Of a stretch of DNA of 6,667 bases, positions 1 to 5,777 are shown piece by piece. This DNA is from an uncultured Clostridia bacterium. GTDB taxonomy: Bacteria; Bacillota; Clostridia; Christensenellales; Aristaeellaceae. The notes under the pieces are model-generated. The model was not told the DNA's origin, searched no databases, and saw only the letters and a program-made list of their open reading frames with translations. The stretch is taken from NCBI GenBank assembly GCA_944363005.1, contig CALVTV010000017.1:1-6667 (forward strand). Direction: 5' to 3'. The number at the start of each line of letters is the position of its first letter. The stretch's first letter is position 1. The position numbers were made by a program, and so were the translations under genes.

Positions 1-83
1 TGTGTATAATTACTATAACAGAATAGAATGTAAAACAGAATATTTATATTTCCGTACAATTTCGACGCAATGCACATCAGCGA

Positions 84-100
84 AAAACGCGCCGCGTTTT
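84..100. repeat. 17-bp perfect palindrome, operator-like
   Basis: AAAACGCG and CGCGTTTT are perfect inverted arms around a single central C. The centre is too tight to form a good RNA hairpin, so a dimeric DNA-binding protein site is more likely than a terminator. No regulator gene adjoins it inside the window, so its ligand is unknown. Confidence 0.4.
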
Positions 101-210
101 CCGCCGCAAGAAAGGCAGTACAGATCATGCGCTGTTTTTCTTTCCCTACTTATTTGCAATATGAAAATAAGTTTTTCCTCTGGCCGGGTGTTCCCCGGGC
201 GGGGATGGGC

Positions 211-229
211 GATGTGCAACATCTTTTTT
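211..229 (+). terminator. Weak intrinsic terminator or attenuator-like hairpin
   Basis: GATGT (211-215) pairs with ACATC (219-223) across a three-base loop and is followed directly by six T (224-229). Just before it, CCGGG and CCCGG (about 184-198) can form another GC hairpin. The five-pair stem is weak. It could end a transcript entering from the left, or act as an attenuator in a long leader of the PIG-L gene. Confidence 0.35.
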
Positions 230-241
230 CTGGCAAATTAT

Positions 242-268
242 TTGCGACGTGACAGTAAGTTGTCGCAA
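242..268. repeat. Inverted repeat TTGCGAC-N13-GTCGCAA
   Basis: The seven-base arms at 242-248 and 262-268 are perfect complements separated by 13 bases. This could be a hairpin in the PIG-L leader RNA or a binding site for a regulator. It lies about 115 bases before the start codon. There is no other copy in the window. Confidence 0.4.
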
Positions 269-381
269 GTAACGTGAGCACACTCAACCGGACAGGCCGA
301 GTCGGAAAGGAGGCAGGGGGGAGACGCGCGCCTGACCACCCCGTAAGGTTATCGTGACACGACAGAAAGGAGTCAGAAACA

Positions 382-2883
382 ATGAGGAAACTACGCAAGT
401 TCATGACCGTGATGCTGGCCGTGATGATGCTGGTCAGTATGCTCCCTTCCGCCAGCGCGGCAGTGCTCAATGAGCCGATCGAGGATTCCGGCGTCATCAA
501 ACTGATCAAGAGCATCCGGCCGCTGGGCACCATCGCCTCCGCGATGAACAGCGCCGCGCACCCCGACGACGAGGGTTCCAGCTGGCTGGCGGCGCTTTCG
601 CTGGGCCAGGGCGTCAGCTGCCACATCGTCTCCATCACGCGGGGCCAGGGCGGCCAGAACGCCATCGGCCCGGAATACCACAACGCGATGGGCGTGCTGC
701 GCACGGCGGAGCTTGAAGAGGCCATCCGCGTGCTGGACGTGACGGACGACATCCTGCGCGAGGATTACGATTCTCCGTGCATGGACTACGGTTTCTCCAA
801 GAAGTGGGAAGAGGCCGAGGAAAAGTGGGACTTTGACTACCTGGTAGAGCGCATCGCCTATTACATCCGGCTCTACCGCCCGCAGGTGTACGTGCATCAC
901 GCCTCCAACGTGCGTAGCCAGCACGGCCAGCATCAGGCGACCTACATCGTCTCCATGCGCGCCATCGAGGCGGCCGCCGATCCCGAGATGTATCCGGAAC
1001 ACGGCCTGCCCGCCTACCAGGTGCAGAAGGTGTACGAGCCCGGCTCCGCGGAGGAATACAACGTGGCCGTGGATACCGGCGCGTTTGACCCGCTCTACGG
1101 CGACACCTATCAGCGCATCAGCGACTACTCGCGCAGCTTCCACGCCTGCCAGGGCATGGGCGCGACGACCTATCCGAAGGCCGGCCTGCGCTACTTCAAG
1201 ATGACCACGGACGCCGCGGCGAAGATCACCGAGCCGGCAGCGGAGAGCTCGTTCTTCGACGGCCTGCCCTACGACTTCGACGACTACGCGGAGCTGGTCG
1301 CCGACGAGCAGATCGCTTCCATGCTGCGCAAGATTCAGCAGGATTACCGCGACATCGAAGCCGCCTTCCCCTGGAACGCCGAGGTCATGGCGGGGCTGAA
1401 CGTCATGCGCACGGACGTGGATGACGCGCTGGCCGCCGTGGAAGCTTCCGGGCTTGACGAGGAGACGAAGTACGACCTGAGCTTCCACCTCAAGAAGAAG
1501 CAGACCCAGCTCGACCGCGCGATGGCCGAAGCAGCCTGCCTGCAGGTGCTTTGCGTGGTCAGCGATTACGAAGTGATCCCGGGACAGCCCGTTGACGTGG
1601 CGGTTCGCGTCTATCAGGGCACGGATATGCCGCTGAGCGTTGCGGACGTTACCCTTGAAACCATGCCGGGCTGGACGGTTGAAAAGGGCGAAACCGAAGG
1701 CGAACTGGGCTACAACAACACGCTGATTCAGCACTTTACGCTGACGGCCACCCCGGACGCCGATTACTACAACGCCTTCCACGGCGATCACATCAAGGCC
1801 AACGTGACCTTTGAAGGCGAGCACAGCTTCAGCATGTCGGGCGAGACGGAGGAGACCTTCGCGCTGCTGCCGAAGTTCGCGGTCAAGGTTGCGCCGGAAA
1901 AGATCGTCATCAACAACGCCAAGGCCATTGAACCGGTCGAATACACGGTGGAAATGGTCAACAATTCGCCGGACGCCGCCACGGAAACCGTGGTGCTGAG
2001 CGCGCCCGAGGGCTGGACGGTCGAACCCGCTTCCCAGGAAGTTTCCTTCGCCAAGAGCGGCGAGACCACGTCCGCGACGTTCAAGGTCAGCGCCCCGGCC
2101 GATGTGGCGGAAGGCACCTACAAGCTCTCCGTGACCATGGGCCAGGACAACCAGACCGTTCAGGAAATCGACTACCAGCACATCGACAAGACCTACTACC
2201 TCTACGAAGCGGAAGGCACCGTCGAGGTCTTCCCGCTGCTCTTTGACGAGACCCGCAAGATCGGCTACCTCTCCGCGGGCCTTGACACCGTCGGCGAAAC
2301 GCTGGCCTCCCTGGGCATGGACATCACGTTCATCCAGGATGATGAACTGCGCCTGGGCGACCTGAGCGTCTATGACACCATCGTCGTCGGCATCCGCGCC
2401 TACAAGCACCGCCCGTCCCTCATCGAGTGCAACGACCGCCTGCTCGCCTACGCCAAGAACGGCGGCCATCTGGTGGTGCAGTACCACACCTCCGGCGACG
2501 GCTACAAGCCCGAGTACGCGGCTTATCCGCTGACGGTGGGCAGCCCCTCCCTCGAATGGCGCGTGACCTACGAGGATTCGCCCGTCACGGTGCTCATCGA
2601 GGATCACCCCTTCCTGACCACGCCCAACAAGCTCGACGAGACGGCTTGGGACAACTGGGTGCAGGAGCGCTCGATCTACGTGCCCATGGAGTGGGACGAG
2701 GCGTATGAAGCGCCCATCCGCAGCGGCACCGTTGAGCAGGAGAACCGGGAGTACGACGGCCAGATTCTGACCGCGCCGTACGGCGAAGGCCGCTTCACCT
2801 ATACCGCGCTCGCGTTCTTCCGTCAGGTGCCGAACCTGGTGCCCGGCGGCGTGAAGCTCTTCACCAACATCATCTCCCAGTAA
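382..2883 (+). CDS. Secreted PIG-L/LmbE family deacetylase with NEW3-like and ThuA-like domains
   Basis: This 833-residue protein begins with a typical signal peptide: basic residues at 2-6, a hydrophobic core at about 8-20, and a likely cut after the ASA at 24-26. It is therefore probably exported. The PIG-L zinc-deacetylase fold follows. AHPDDE lies at 59-64, where H60 and D63 are expected metal ligands and D62 the general base by analogy with MshB. The GRGQGGQN-type loop is near 87-93, RTAEL is at 107-111, and an HxxH pair (H181, H184) would complete the active site. Family members hydrolyse N-acetyl groups, mostly on N-acetylglucosamine-type sugars; the substrate here is unknown. Residues ~390-480 and ~500-590 look like NEW3/immunoglobulin-like beta domains. 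Residues ~625-833 resemble ThuA/GATase1-like domains, with an R-x-Y/GGHLVVQYH core near 672-702. AAAGGAG at 366-372, nine bases ahead of the ATG, supports this start. The gene is monocistronic and ends in a strong terminator. It is complete, and the deacetylase call is firm. Confidence 0.9.
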   Translation: MRKLRKFMTVMLAVMMLVSMLPSASAAVLNEPIEDSGVIKLIKSIRPLGTIASAMNSAAHPDDEGSSWLAALSLGQGVSCHIVSITRGQGGQNAIGPEYHNAMGVLRTAELEEAIRVLDVTDDILREDYDSPCMDYGFSKKWEEAEEKWDFDYLVERIAYYIRLYRPQVYVHHASNVRSQHGQHQATYIVSMRAIEAAADPEMYPEHGLPAYQVQKVYEPGSAEEYNVAVDTGAFDPLYGDTYQRISDYSRSFHACQGMGATTYPKAGLRYFKMTTDAAAKITEPAAESSFFDGLPYDFDDYAELVADEQIASMLRKIQQDYRDIEAAFPWNAEVMAGLNVMRTDVDDALAAVEASGLDEETKYDLSFHLKKKQTQLDRAMAEAACLQVLCVVSDYEVIPGQPVDVAVRVYQGTDMPLSVADVTLETMPGWTVEKGETEGELGYNNTLIQHFTLTATPDADYYNAFHGDHIKANVTFEGEHSFSMSGETEETFALLPKFAVKVAPEKIVINNAKAIEPVEYTVEMVNNSPDAATETVVLSAPEGWTVEPASQEVSFAKSGETTSATFKVSAPADVAEGTYKLSVTMGQDNQTVQEIDYQHIDKTYYLYEAEGTVEVFPLLFDETRKIGYLSAGLDTVGETLASLGMDITFIQDDELRLGDLSVYDTIVVGIRAYKHRPSLIECNDRLLAYAKNGGHLVVQYHTSGDGYKPEYAAYPLTVGSPSLEWRVTYEDSPVTVLIEDHPFLTTPNKLDETAWDNWVQERSIYVPMEWDEAYEAPIRSGTVEQENREYDGQILTAPYGEGRFTYTALAFFRQVPNLVPGGVKLFTNIISQ

Positions 2884-2917
2884 AACCGGACGCCGCCTGC
2901 GCGGCAATCCGCACACA

Positions 2918-2960
2918 AAAAAACAGCCCTGGGCATTTTGCTCAGGGCTTGTTCTTTTCT
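2918..2960. terminator. Bidirectional intrinsic terminator between convergent genes
   Basis: AGCCCTGGGC (2925-2934) pairs with GCTCAGGGCT (2940-2949) as a ten-pair stem with one G-U pair and a five-base ATTTT loop. A T-rich tail (TTGTTCTTTTCT) follows on the plus strand. An A7 run precedes the stem, which becomes U7 on the minus strand. It can therefore end both the PIG-L transcript and the convergent minus-strand membrane-protein operon. Confidence 0.85.
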
Positions 2961-3373
2961 CACTTCGTAACCACGCTGCGCCGGATTTGCACCAGCAGGA
3001 GTACCAAGCTGACACCCAGCAGGATATGCCCGATGCCCGCCATGCCGGAGATGGCCGCGTTCAATCCGGAGGAAAGCGGCGTTTCCAGCACCTGCACAAC
3101 GCCCCGCACGAGGAACATCGCGCCCGTCAGGTTCAGCCCGACGTGATAAACGGTCAGCGGAAGCGCTGTCTTTTTGCCGGTGAAGGAGAACTGCTTTTCC
3201 AGCAGAAGCAGCAGAAGGAAAAACACCATGCCCAGCATGAAATAATGCGTATGGACGACGGAGAGCGTGGTTTTTCCCGTAAAGTCGTTGAACTTGGTGA
3301 ATTCACGGTAGAATACGCCGCCAACCATAGCCAGGAGCGCGTATACCAAAGACGCGTTTGCGTAACGTTTCAT
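2960..3373 (-). CDS. DUF2871-type four-helix membrane protein
   Basis: A 137-residue integral membrane protein with four likely membrane helices at about 7-22, 40-59, 76-96 and 107-129. The HTHYFMLGM stretch (41-49), NLTGAMFLVRG (81-91) and GMAGIGHILLG (110-120) fit the DUF2871 family as I remember it; that family has no established function. The only histidines are H41, H43, H77 and H116. All lie within or at the edge of predicted helices, a pattern that would allow haem or metal binding, but this is inference. The start is supported by GAGGAGG seven to eight bases upstream of the ATG. It is the last gene of the module governed by the TetR-type operator, 141 bases after the seven-helix gene, and the intervening DNA carries a dispersed hairpin repeat. 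Transcription ends at the shared bidirectional terminator. Confidence 0.8.
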   Translation of the reverse strand: MKRYANASLVYALLAMVGGVFYREFTKFNDFTGKTTLSVVHTHYFMLGMVFFLLLLLLEKQFSFTGKKTALPLTVYHVGLNLTGAMFLVRGVVQVLETPLSSGLNAAISGMAGIGHILLGVSLVLLLVQIRRSVVTK

Positions 3374-3400
3374 TGGATTTCCTCCTCTTTGTTCTTGTCT

Positions 3401-3469
3401 TCAAAGTTGCTTGAAACCGCCGCGAAGCGATCCTCAAAAGCGTAGTCAGGGAGCGTAGCGTCACCTGAC
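3401..3469. repeat. Dispersed repeat plus hairpin, copy 1
   Basis: Positions 3401-3430 match 6595-6623 with one base insertion (G3406) and one substitution. In both copies the shared block is followed on the plus strand by a hairpin. Here GTCAGG (3445-3450) pairs with CCTGAC (3464-3469), and GA/TC extend the stem around a bulged A, with loop GCGTAGCG. The element lies in the gap between the seven-helix gene and the DUF2871 gene, its near end 27 bases before the DUF2871 start codon. It may be a non-autonomous mobile hairpin element or an RNA processing/stability signal in the operon transcript. Confidence 0.55.
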
Positions 3470-3514
3470 GGGTTGTTCAGTAAAAGCAACAGGTGCTCGC
3501 GCCAGCGCAGAAGC

Positions 3515-4183
3515 TTATGCGGCGCATTCCTTTTTCATCGCAAAATAGCCGATGAGCACCGTCCAAACGTAAGCGCAGGTCTTGGGAATCATCAGCATGC
3601 CGATCAGCGGCACGGTGTCCGCCCAGAGCACCACCGGAATATAGAACCCAAAGCTGAGCACGATTGTCAGCCACATGAAGCGGAACGCCCGGTCATTATG
3701 TTCTTTGGCGCTGCGGTAGAACAGCACAATCACCAGCAGGCCAAGCAGGGCAAAGGGGATGTTGCGGTAAATTCCCCAGGAGAGCGGCGCATCGGCGCTG
3801 AGCCACTGATTTTGCGGCATCATGCACAGCGCAACGCGCACCGCCGCCAAACCATAGACGGCCGCCGTCAGGCCTGCCTGGCCCTGCACCTTGTAGCGCT
3901 GGCGCCAGACATAGTAGAGCAGCACGTAAAAGACCGTCATCGTCACCGAAGTGATCCACTTTCCAATGCCCAGCGCGACGGTATAGTTTTCAAGGCCCGT
4001 CGTGCACAGCGCAATCGCGCGGGGAATCAGGTGAAAGGAGTCGCCCGCGCCGAGCACCACCGCCATCAGGCCAAACAGGCGGAACTGACGGTTTCCCCGG
4101 CTTTTCCGGATCATCACCAATCCAATCGTAATCACGGAAACAAGATACACCACGTCAAACAGGGTTTCGACAATCGCTTGCAT
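3515..4183 (-). CDS. Seven-helix integral membrane protein of unknown function
   Basis: The 222-residue product has about seven hydrophobic helices near 5-25, 36-56, 68-93, 104-121, 141-157, 168-188 and 192-216, so it should reside in the cytoplasmic membrane. Notable polar residues in or near helices include the GDSFHLIPR stretch (47-55) and GLENYT (63-68). I recognise no transporter, protease or sensor signature and cannot assign a function. AGGAGG sits 11 bases before this ATG. A second ATG seven bases upstream is out of frame and opens only an 11-codon overlapping frame, so this start is preferred. The gene follows a TetR-family regulator and is preceded by a palindrome identical to the one on the regulator's own promoter, which makes it a likely TetR target together with the downstream DUF2871 gene. 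Possible roles are drug or lipid response, but that is speculation. Confidence 0.8.
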   Translation of the reverse strand: MQAIVETLFDVVYLVSVITIGLVMIRKSRGNRQFRLFGLMAVVLGAGDSFHLIPRAIALCTTGLENYTVALGIGKWITSVTMTVFYVLLYYVWRQRYKVQGQAGLTAAVYGLAAVRVALCMMPQNQWLSADAPLSWGIYRNIPFALLGLLVIVLFYRSAKEHNDRAFRFMWLTIVLSFGFYIPVVLWADTVPLIGMLMIPKTCAYVWTVLIGYFAMKKECAA

Positions 4184-4220
4184 CGTTCATTGATCCTCCT
4201 CAAGTTGTTTGTTGTATGGA

Positions 4221-4247
4221 AACTGCAATGGATGTCCGCTTGCAGTT
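4221..4247. repeat. Inverted repeat in the leader of the seven-helix gene
   Basis: AACTGCAA (4221-4228) and TTGCAGTT (4240-4247) are perfect eight-base arms separated by 11 bases. They lie between the likely promoter and the ribosome binding site of the minus-strand membrane gene. In RNA they would form a stable hairpin in the 5' leader; as DNA they could be a second regulator site. Confidence 0.45.
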
Positions 4248-4253
4248 GTCACC

Positions 4254-4282
4254 TTTGAATCGGCGGCTTTTCACGCCGTCAA
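4254..4282 (-). promoter_or_regulatory. Possible promoter of the membrane-protein operon
   Basis: On the minus strand TTGACG (4277-4282) is followed after 17 bases by TTCAAA (4254-4259). The -35 is good and the -10 is poor. It lies nine bases downstream of the 15-bp TetR-type operator. The spacer can itself fold as a CGGCG/CGCCG hairpin (4261-4278). Confidence 0.35.
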
Positions 4283-4291
4283 CCGGTCGAT

Positions 4292-4306
4292 ATGAACATT
4301 GTTCAT
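4292..4306. promoter_or_regulatory. TetR-type operator, copy 2 (upstream of membrane operon)
   Basis: ATGAACATTGTTCAT is a perfect palindrome around a central T and is identical to the one at 4917-4931 on the TetR gene's own promoter. It lies between the TetR stop codon and the seven-helix membrane gene. The exact duplication within about 600 bases strongly suggests both are bound by the TetR encoded between them. Confidence 0.75.
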
Positions 4307-4315
4307 TTTGCGGTG

Positions 4316-4333
4316 AAAAAACGCCCACAGGCG
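4316..4333 (-). terminator. Likely intrinsic terminator of the TetR gene
   Basis: On the minus strand CGCC-TGTG-GGCG is followed by six T (4316-4321), starting 11 bases after the TetR stop codon. The core stem is only four GC pairs; two A-T pairs can add to it around a bulge. It would separate the TetR message from the membrane operon, fitting a second operator and promoter beyond it. Confidence 0.5.
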
Positions 4334-4344
4334 GTTGCTGCGTT

Positions 4345-4902
4345 TTAATACAGCGTCCTGTGGATCAATTCGATCACGGTGGAAGCATCGTAGTCCTTGC
4401 GCATCAGCGCGGAAAGCATCAGCGAAAACAGAATATCCGCGAATTGCTGCGCCGTAAACTGCTCCGTAAACGCATCGGGCCGAATCCTCGCGTCCCGCTG
4501 GAGCACCATGCATAACCCATTCAATATGTGTTTCCAGGTCTGCTGCATGCGCCGCTTCCCATCGGACTTTTCCTCCTGCATAAACCCCAGCGCGTGCAGC
4601 GTAAAAAAGCCGGGATATGCCTTGCAGCCGTATTCCATGCGTTCATACATCCAGCGGATGCATTCCTGAATGTCCTCAAAAACCATGCCCTGCTGAGGAT
4701 GGCGAAAAATTTCGCACCAGATGCTCTCCACCGTTTCGCCGACCAGCTCGGCTTTGGATTCAAAGTAATTGTAAATGGAGCCGACCGACACGCCGCAGGC
4801 CGCTGCGACAGAGCGAATGTTGACCGCGCCCCAGCCCTTTTGCCGGATCAATTCCCGGCTGGTTTTTAAAATTTCCTCTTTCGATGTTACAACCGTATTC
4901 AT
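4345..4902 (-). CDS. TetR/AcrR family transcriptional regulator
   Basis: A 185-residue regulator with a typical TetR N-terminal DNA-binding domain (about 8-55). A first helix (SKEEILKTSRELI) is followed by the helix-turn-helix core from about 27 to 48, containing VNIRSVAAACGVSVGSIYNY and then F47, and by ESKAELVGETVE. Residues 60-185 are a helical ligand-binding and dimerisation domain typical in size for the family, but too divergent to name the ligand. The start is set by GAGGTGA just upstream of the ATG and by a perfect-consensus promoter immediately before it. The palindrome at 4917-4931 overlaps that promoter, so the gene is very probably autorepressed, and an identical palindrome precedes the downstream membrane genes. 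Most relatives with this layout are repressors released by a small molecule; the inducer cannot be read from the sequence. Confidence 0.92.
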   Translation of the reverse strand: MNTVVTSKEEILKTSRELIRQKGWGAVNIRSVAAACGVSVGSIYNYFESKAELVGETVESIWCEIFRHPQQGMVFEDIQECIRWMYERMEYGCKAYPGFFTLHALGFMQEEKSDGKRRMQQTWKHILNGLCMVLQRDARIRPDAFTEQFTAQQFADILFSLMLSALMRKDYDASTVIELIHRTLY

Positions 4903-4916
4903 GTGCTCACCTCAAT

Positions 4917-4931
4917 ATGAACATTGTTCAT
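4917..4931. promoter_or_regulatory. TetR-type operator, copy 1 (on the TetR promoter)
   Basis: ATGAACATTGTTCAT is a perfect 15-bp palindrome whose edge overlaps the last two bases of the TetR -10 box and which extends over the predicted transcription start. A bound dimer would block RNA polymerase, consistent with autorepression. Confidence 0.8.
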
Positions 4932-4958
4932 TATACAGGGAACATGCGCGCCTGTCAA
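4930..4958 (-). promoter_or_regulatory. Consensus sigma-A promoter of the TetR gene
   Basis: On the minus strand TTGACA (4953-4958) and TATAAT (4930-4935) are separated by exactly 17 bases, matching the full consensus. The start codon of the TetR gene follows 27 bases after the -10 box. So strong a promoter in front of a regulator fits tight autorepression by the overlapping operator. Confidence 0.9.
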
Positions 4959-5175
4959 GCATGAAGCCGAAAATCAGGCAAACCATGTTCATTCTGCGTC
5001 TTCAATTCGAAAGAGATCTTGTTTTGAGGCATGGTTTGCGATTGAAACTCGATGATTTCCGCGAAACGAAAAGGGAGTTGAACGCCCCCGCAATAGGGAC
5101 AACCTGCAAAACATCAAGCAAATCAGCATCAGTCAATTCGAAGTGAATGCAGTTTTTCAGCCGCGGTCAAAACAG

Positions 5176-5207
5176 AAAAAACGGCCTTGCTCCAATGGAG
5201 TAGGCCG
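5176..5207 (-). terminator. Intrinsic terminator of the MarR-flavodoxin operon
   Basis: On the minus strand CGGCCT pairs with AGGCCG, and CTCC with GGAG inside it, across a small internal loop with an ATT apex (5182-5207). Six T (5176-5181) follow. It begins 19 bases after the flavodoxin stop codon. A T7 run on the other side (5218-5224) makes weak activity in the opposite direction possible. Confidence 0.85.
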
Positions 5208-5226
5208 ATTGGTTGTGTTTTTTTCG

Positions 5227-5748
5227 TCAGCTTTCCTTCGACTGCAGGATATTGCCCTCCACTTCGCAAACAAGCTGCTCCAGCCGCATTCGGTCATCCG
5301 CGTCCGGATGAGAGAGCGCCTTGTCAAAATTGGCAATCATATTCTCCAGATTATGCACGGGAACAGGCGACGAGCGCAGCCGCTCATAGCGCTCACGCAC
5401 CGTCGCGGGCATCTTGCCCTGACACATGAATGTCCCGATGAGCGTGTTGCTCGGGTCAATGTGTGCTTTGACCCTGCAAAGAATCTCTTCAAAGTAATCG
5501 GGGCTTCCTCCAAATCCCGCCGTGCCGAAGAGAAAGATTTCTTTGCCGCGCAAATCGGCAAGAAAATCCGCAAGCGCCGGATCGCAGGTTCCCTTGTCGG
5601 TATAAAATCCAACGTACAGCCGGTCAGCTGCCAACGCGACGGGATCGGGCCGCCCAAAGTATTCCACTTGGGCCAGCACCTGCCGAACCGTCTGGGCCAA
5701 CATCTCGGTATTGCCCGTTCTGCTGCTGTATACGATGGCTTTTTGCAT
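5227..5748 (-). CDS. Flavodoxin family protein, BilS-like
   Basis: A 173-residue cytoplasmic flavodoxin-fold protein. The FMN phosphate-binding loop is SSRTGNT at 8-14, directly after the first beta strand (AIVY). YVGFYTDKGTCD (45-56) supplies the aromatic ring-stacking region, IFLFGTAGFGGSPDYF (71-86) the second flavin loop, and GTFMCQGKMP (105-114) the last core segment. Such proteins carry electrons or assist a partner reductase. The length and these motifs resemble BilS, the flavodoxin-like accessory protein of the gut bilirubin-reduction cluster, and its MarR neighbour resembles BilQ; this is recognition from memory, not a search. The start is decided by AAGGAGGT at 5756-5763, seven bases from this ATG. 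An in-frame ATG two codons upstream is too close to it, and the longer open frame lacks a ribosome binding site. It is co-transcribed with the MarR gene (29-base gap) and ends at a terminator. Confidence 0.85.
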   Translation of the reverse strand: MQKAIVYSSRTGNTEMLAQTVRQVLAQVEYFGRPDPVALAADRLYVGFYTDKGTCDPALADFLADLRGKEIFLFGTAGFGGSPDYFEEILCRVKAHIDPSNTLIGTFMCQGKMPATVRERYERLRSSPVPVHNLENMIANFDKALSHPDADDRMRLEQLVCEVEGNILQSKES

Positions 5749-5777
5749 ATCCATGACCTCCTTGATGGCATCTGGTT

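Larger units (their letters stand above)
1..381. other. Gene-free leader upstream of the PIG-L gene
   Basis: I see no convincing gene here. Short reading frames exist on both strands, but none has a ribosome binding site or a recognisable product. The first 60 bases are AT-rich and contain TATAAT at 5-10, which could be the -10 box of a rightward promoter whose -35 lies outside the window. If so, the downstream gene would have a leader of more than 350 nt. Other structures in this stretch are a 17-bp palindrome (84-100), a small hairpin followed by six T (211-229) and an inverted repeat (242-268). Positions 270-365 are G-rich and purine-rich. They include a ribosome-binding-site-like GGAAAGGAGG at about 304-313 with no start codon after it. 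I do not recognise a known riboswitch class. Confidence 0.6.
4912..5175. other. Gene-free element between the two modules
   Basis: I find no supported gene here. On the minus strand one frame is open for 54 codons (5166 down to 5005), meets TGA at 5002-5004, then stays open for 29 more codons to a TGA at 4912-4914. It has no start codon with a ribosome binding site in the first part. A 26-codon ATG frame (4992-4912) lies in the second part but runs through the TetR promoter and operator. GCAAACCATG (4978-4987) and CATGGTTTGC (5030-5039) form a 10-bp inverted repeat. TCAATTCGAA occurs at 5002-5011 and 5133-5142. The stretch may be the relic of a gene or a conserved noncoding element. Confidence 0.45.

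Noticed and set aside
352..362. Short palindrome TCGTGACACGA just before the PIG-L ribosome binding site
   Set aside because: Eleven bases with a one-base centre is short enough to occur by chance, and no second copy is present.
391..3015. Very long minus-strand open frame (874 codons) opposite the PIG-L gene
   Set aside because: It is the antisense shadow of a GC-rich gene with strong codon bias. Its translation is low-complexity, rich in Gly, Val, Arg and His, with no domain or ribosome binding site, whereas the plus strand has a signal peptide and catalytic motifs.
3373..3517. Minus-strand open frame ending in TGA that overlaps the DUF2871 ATG (ATGA)
   Set aside because: The overlap looks like translational coupling, but there is no ATG/GTG/TTG start with a ribosome binding site and the frame runs through the dispersed repeat. 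Probably chance.
3473..4258. 261-codon plus-strand frame opposite the seven-helix gene
   Set aside because: The translation is rich in His, Gln and Arg, typical of an antisense shadow of a membrane protein; the minus-strand frame gives seven clean hydrophobic helices.
4961..5146. 61-codon plus-strand frame between the TetR and flavodoxin genes
   Set aside because: No ribosome binding site or promoter, the composition is not protein-like, and it would be the only plus-strand gene in the right half of the window.
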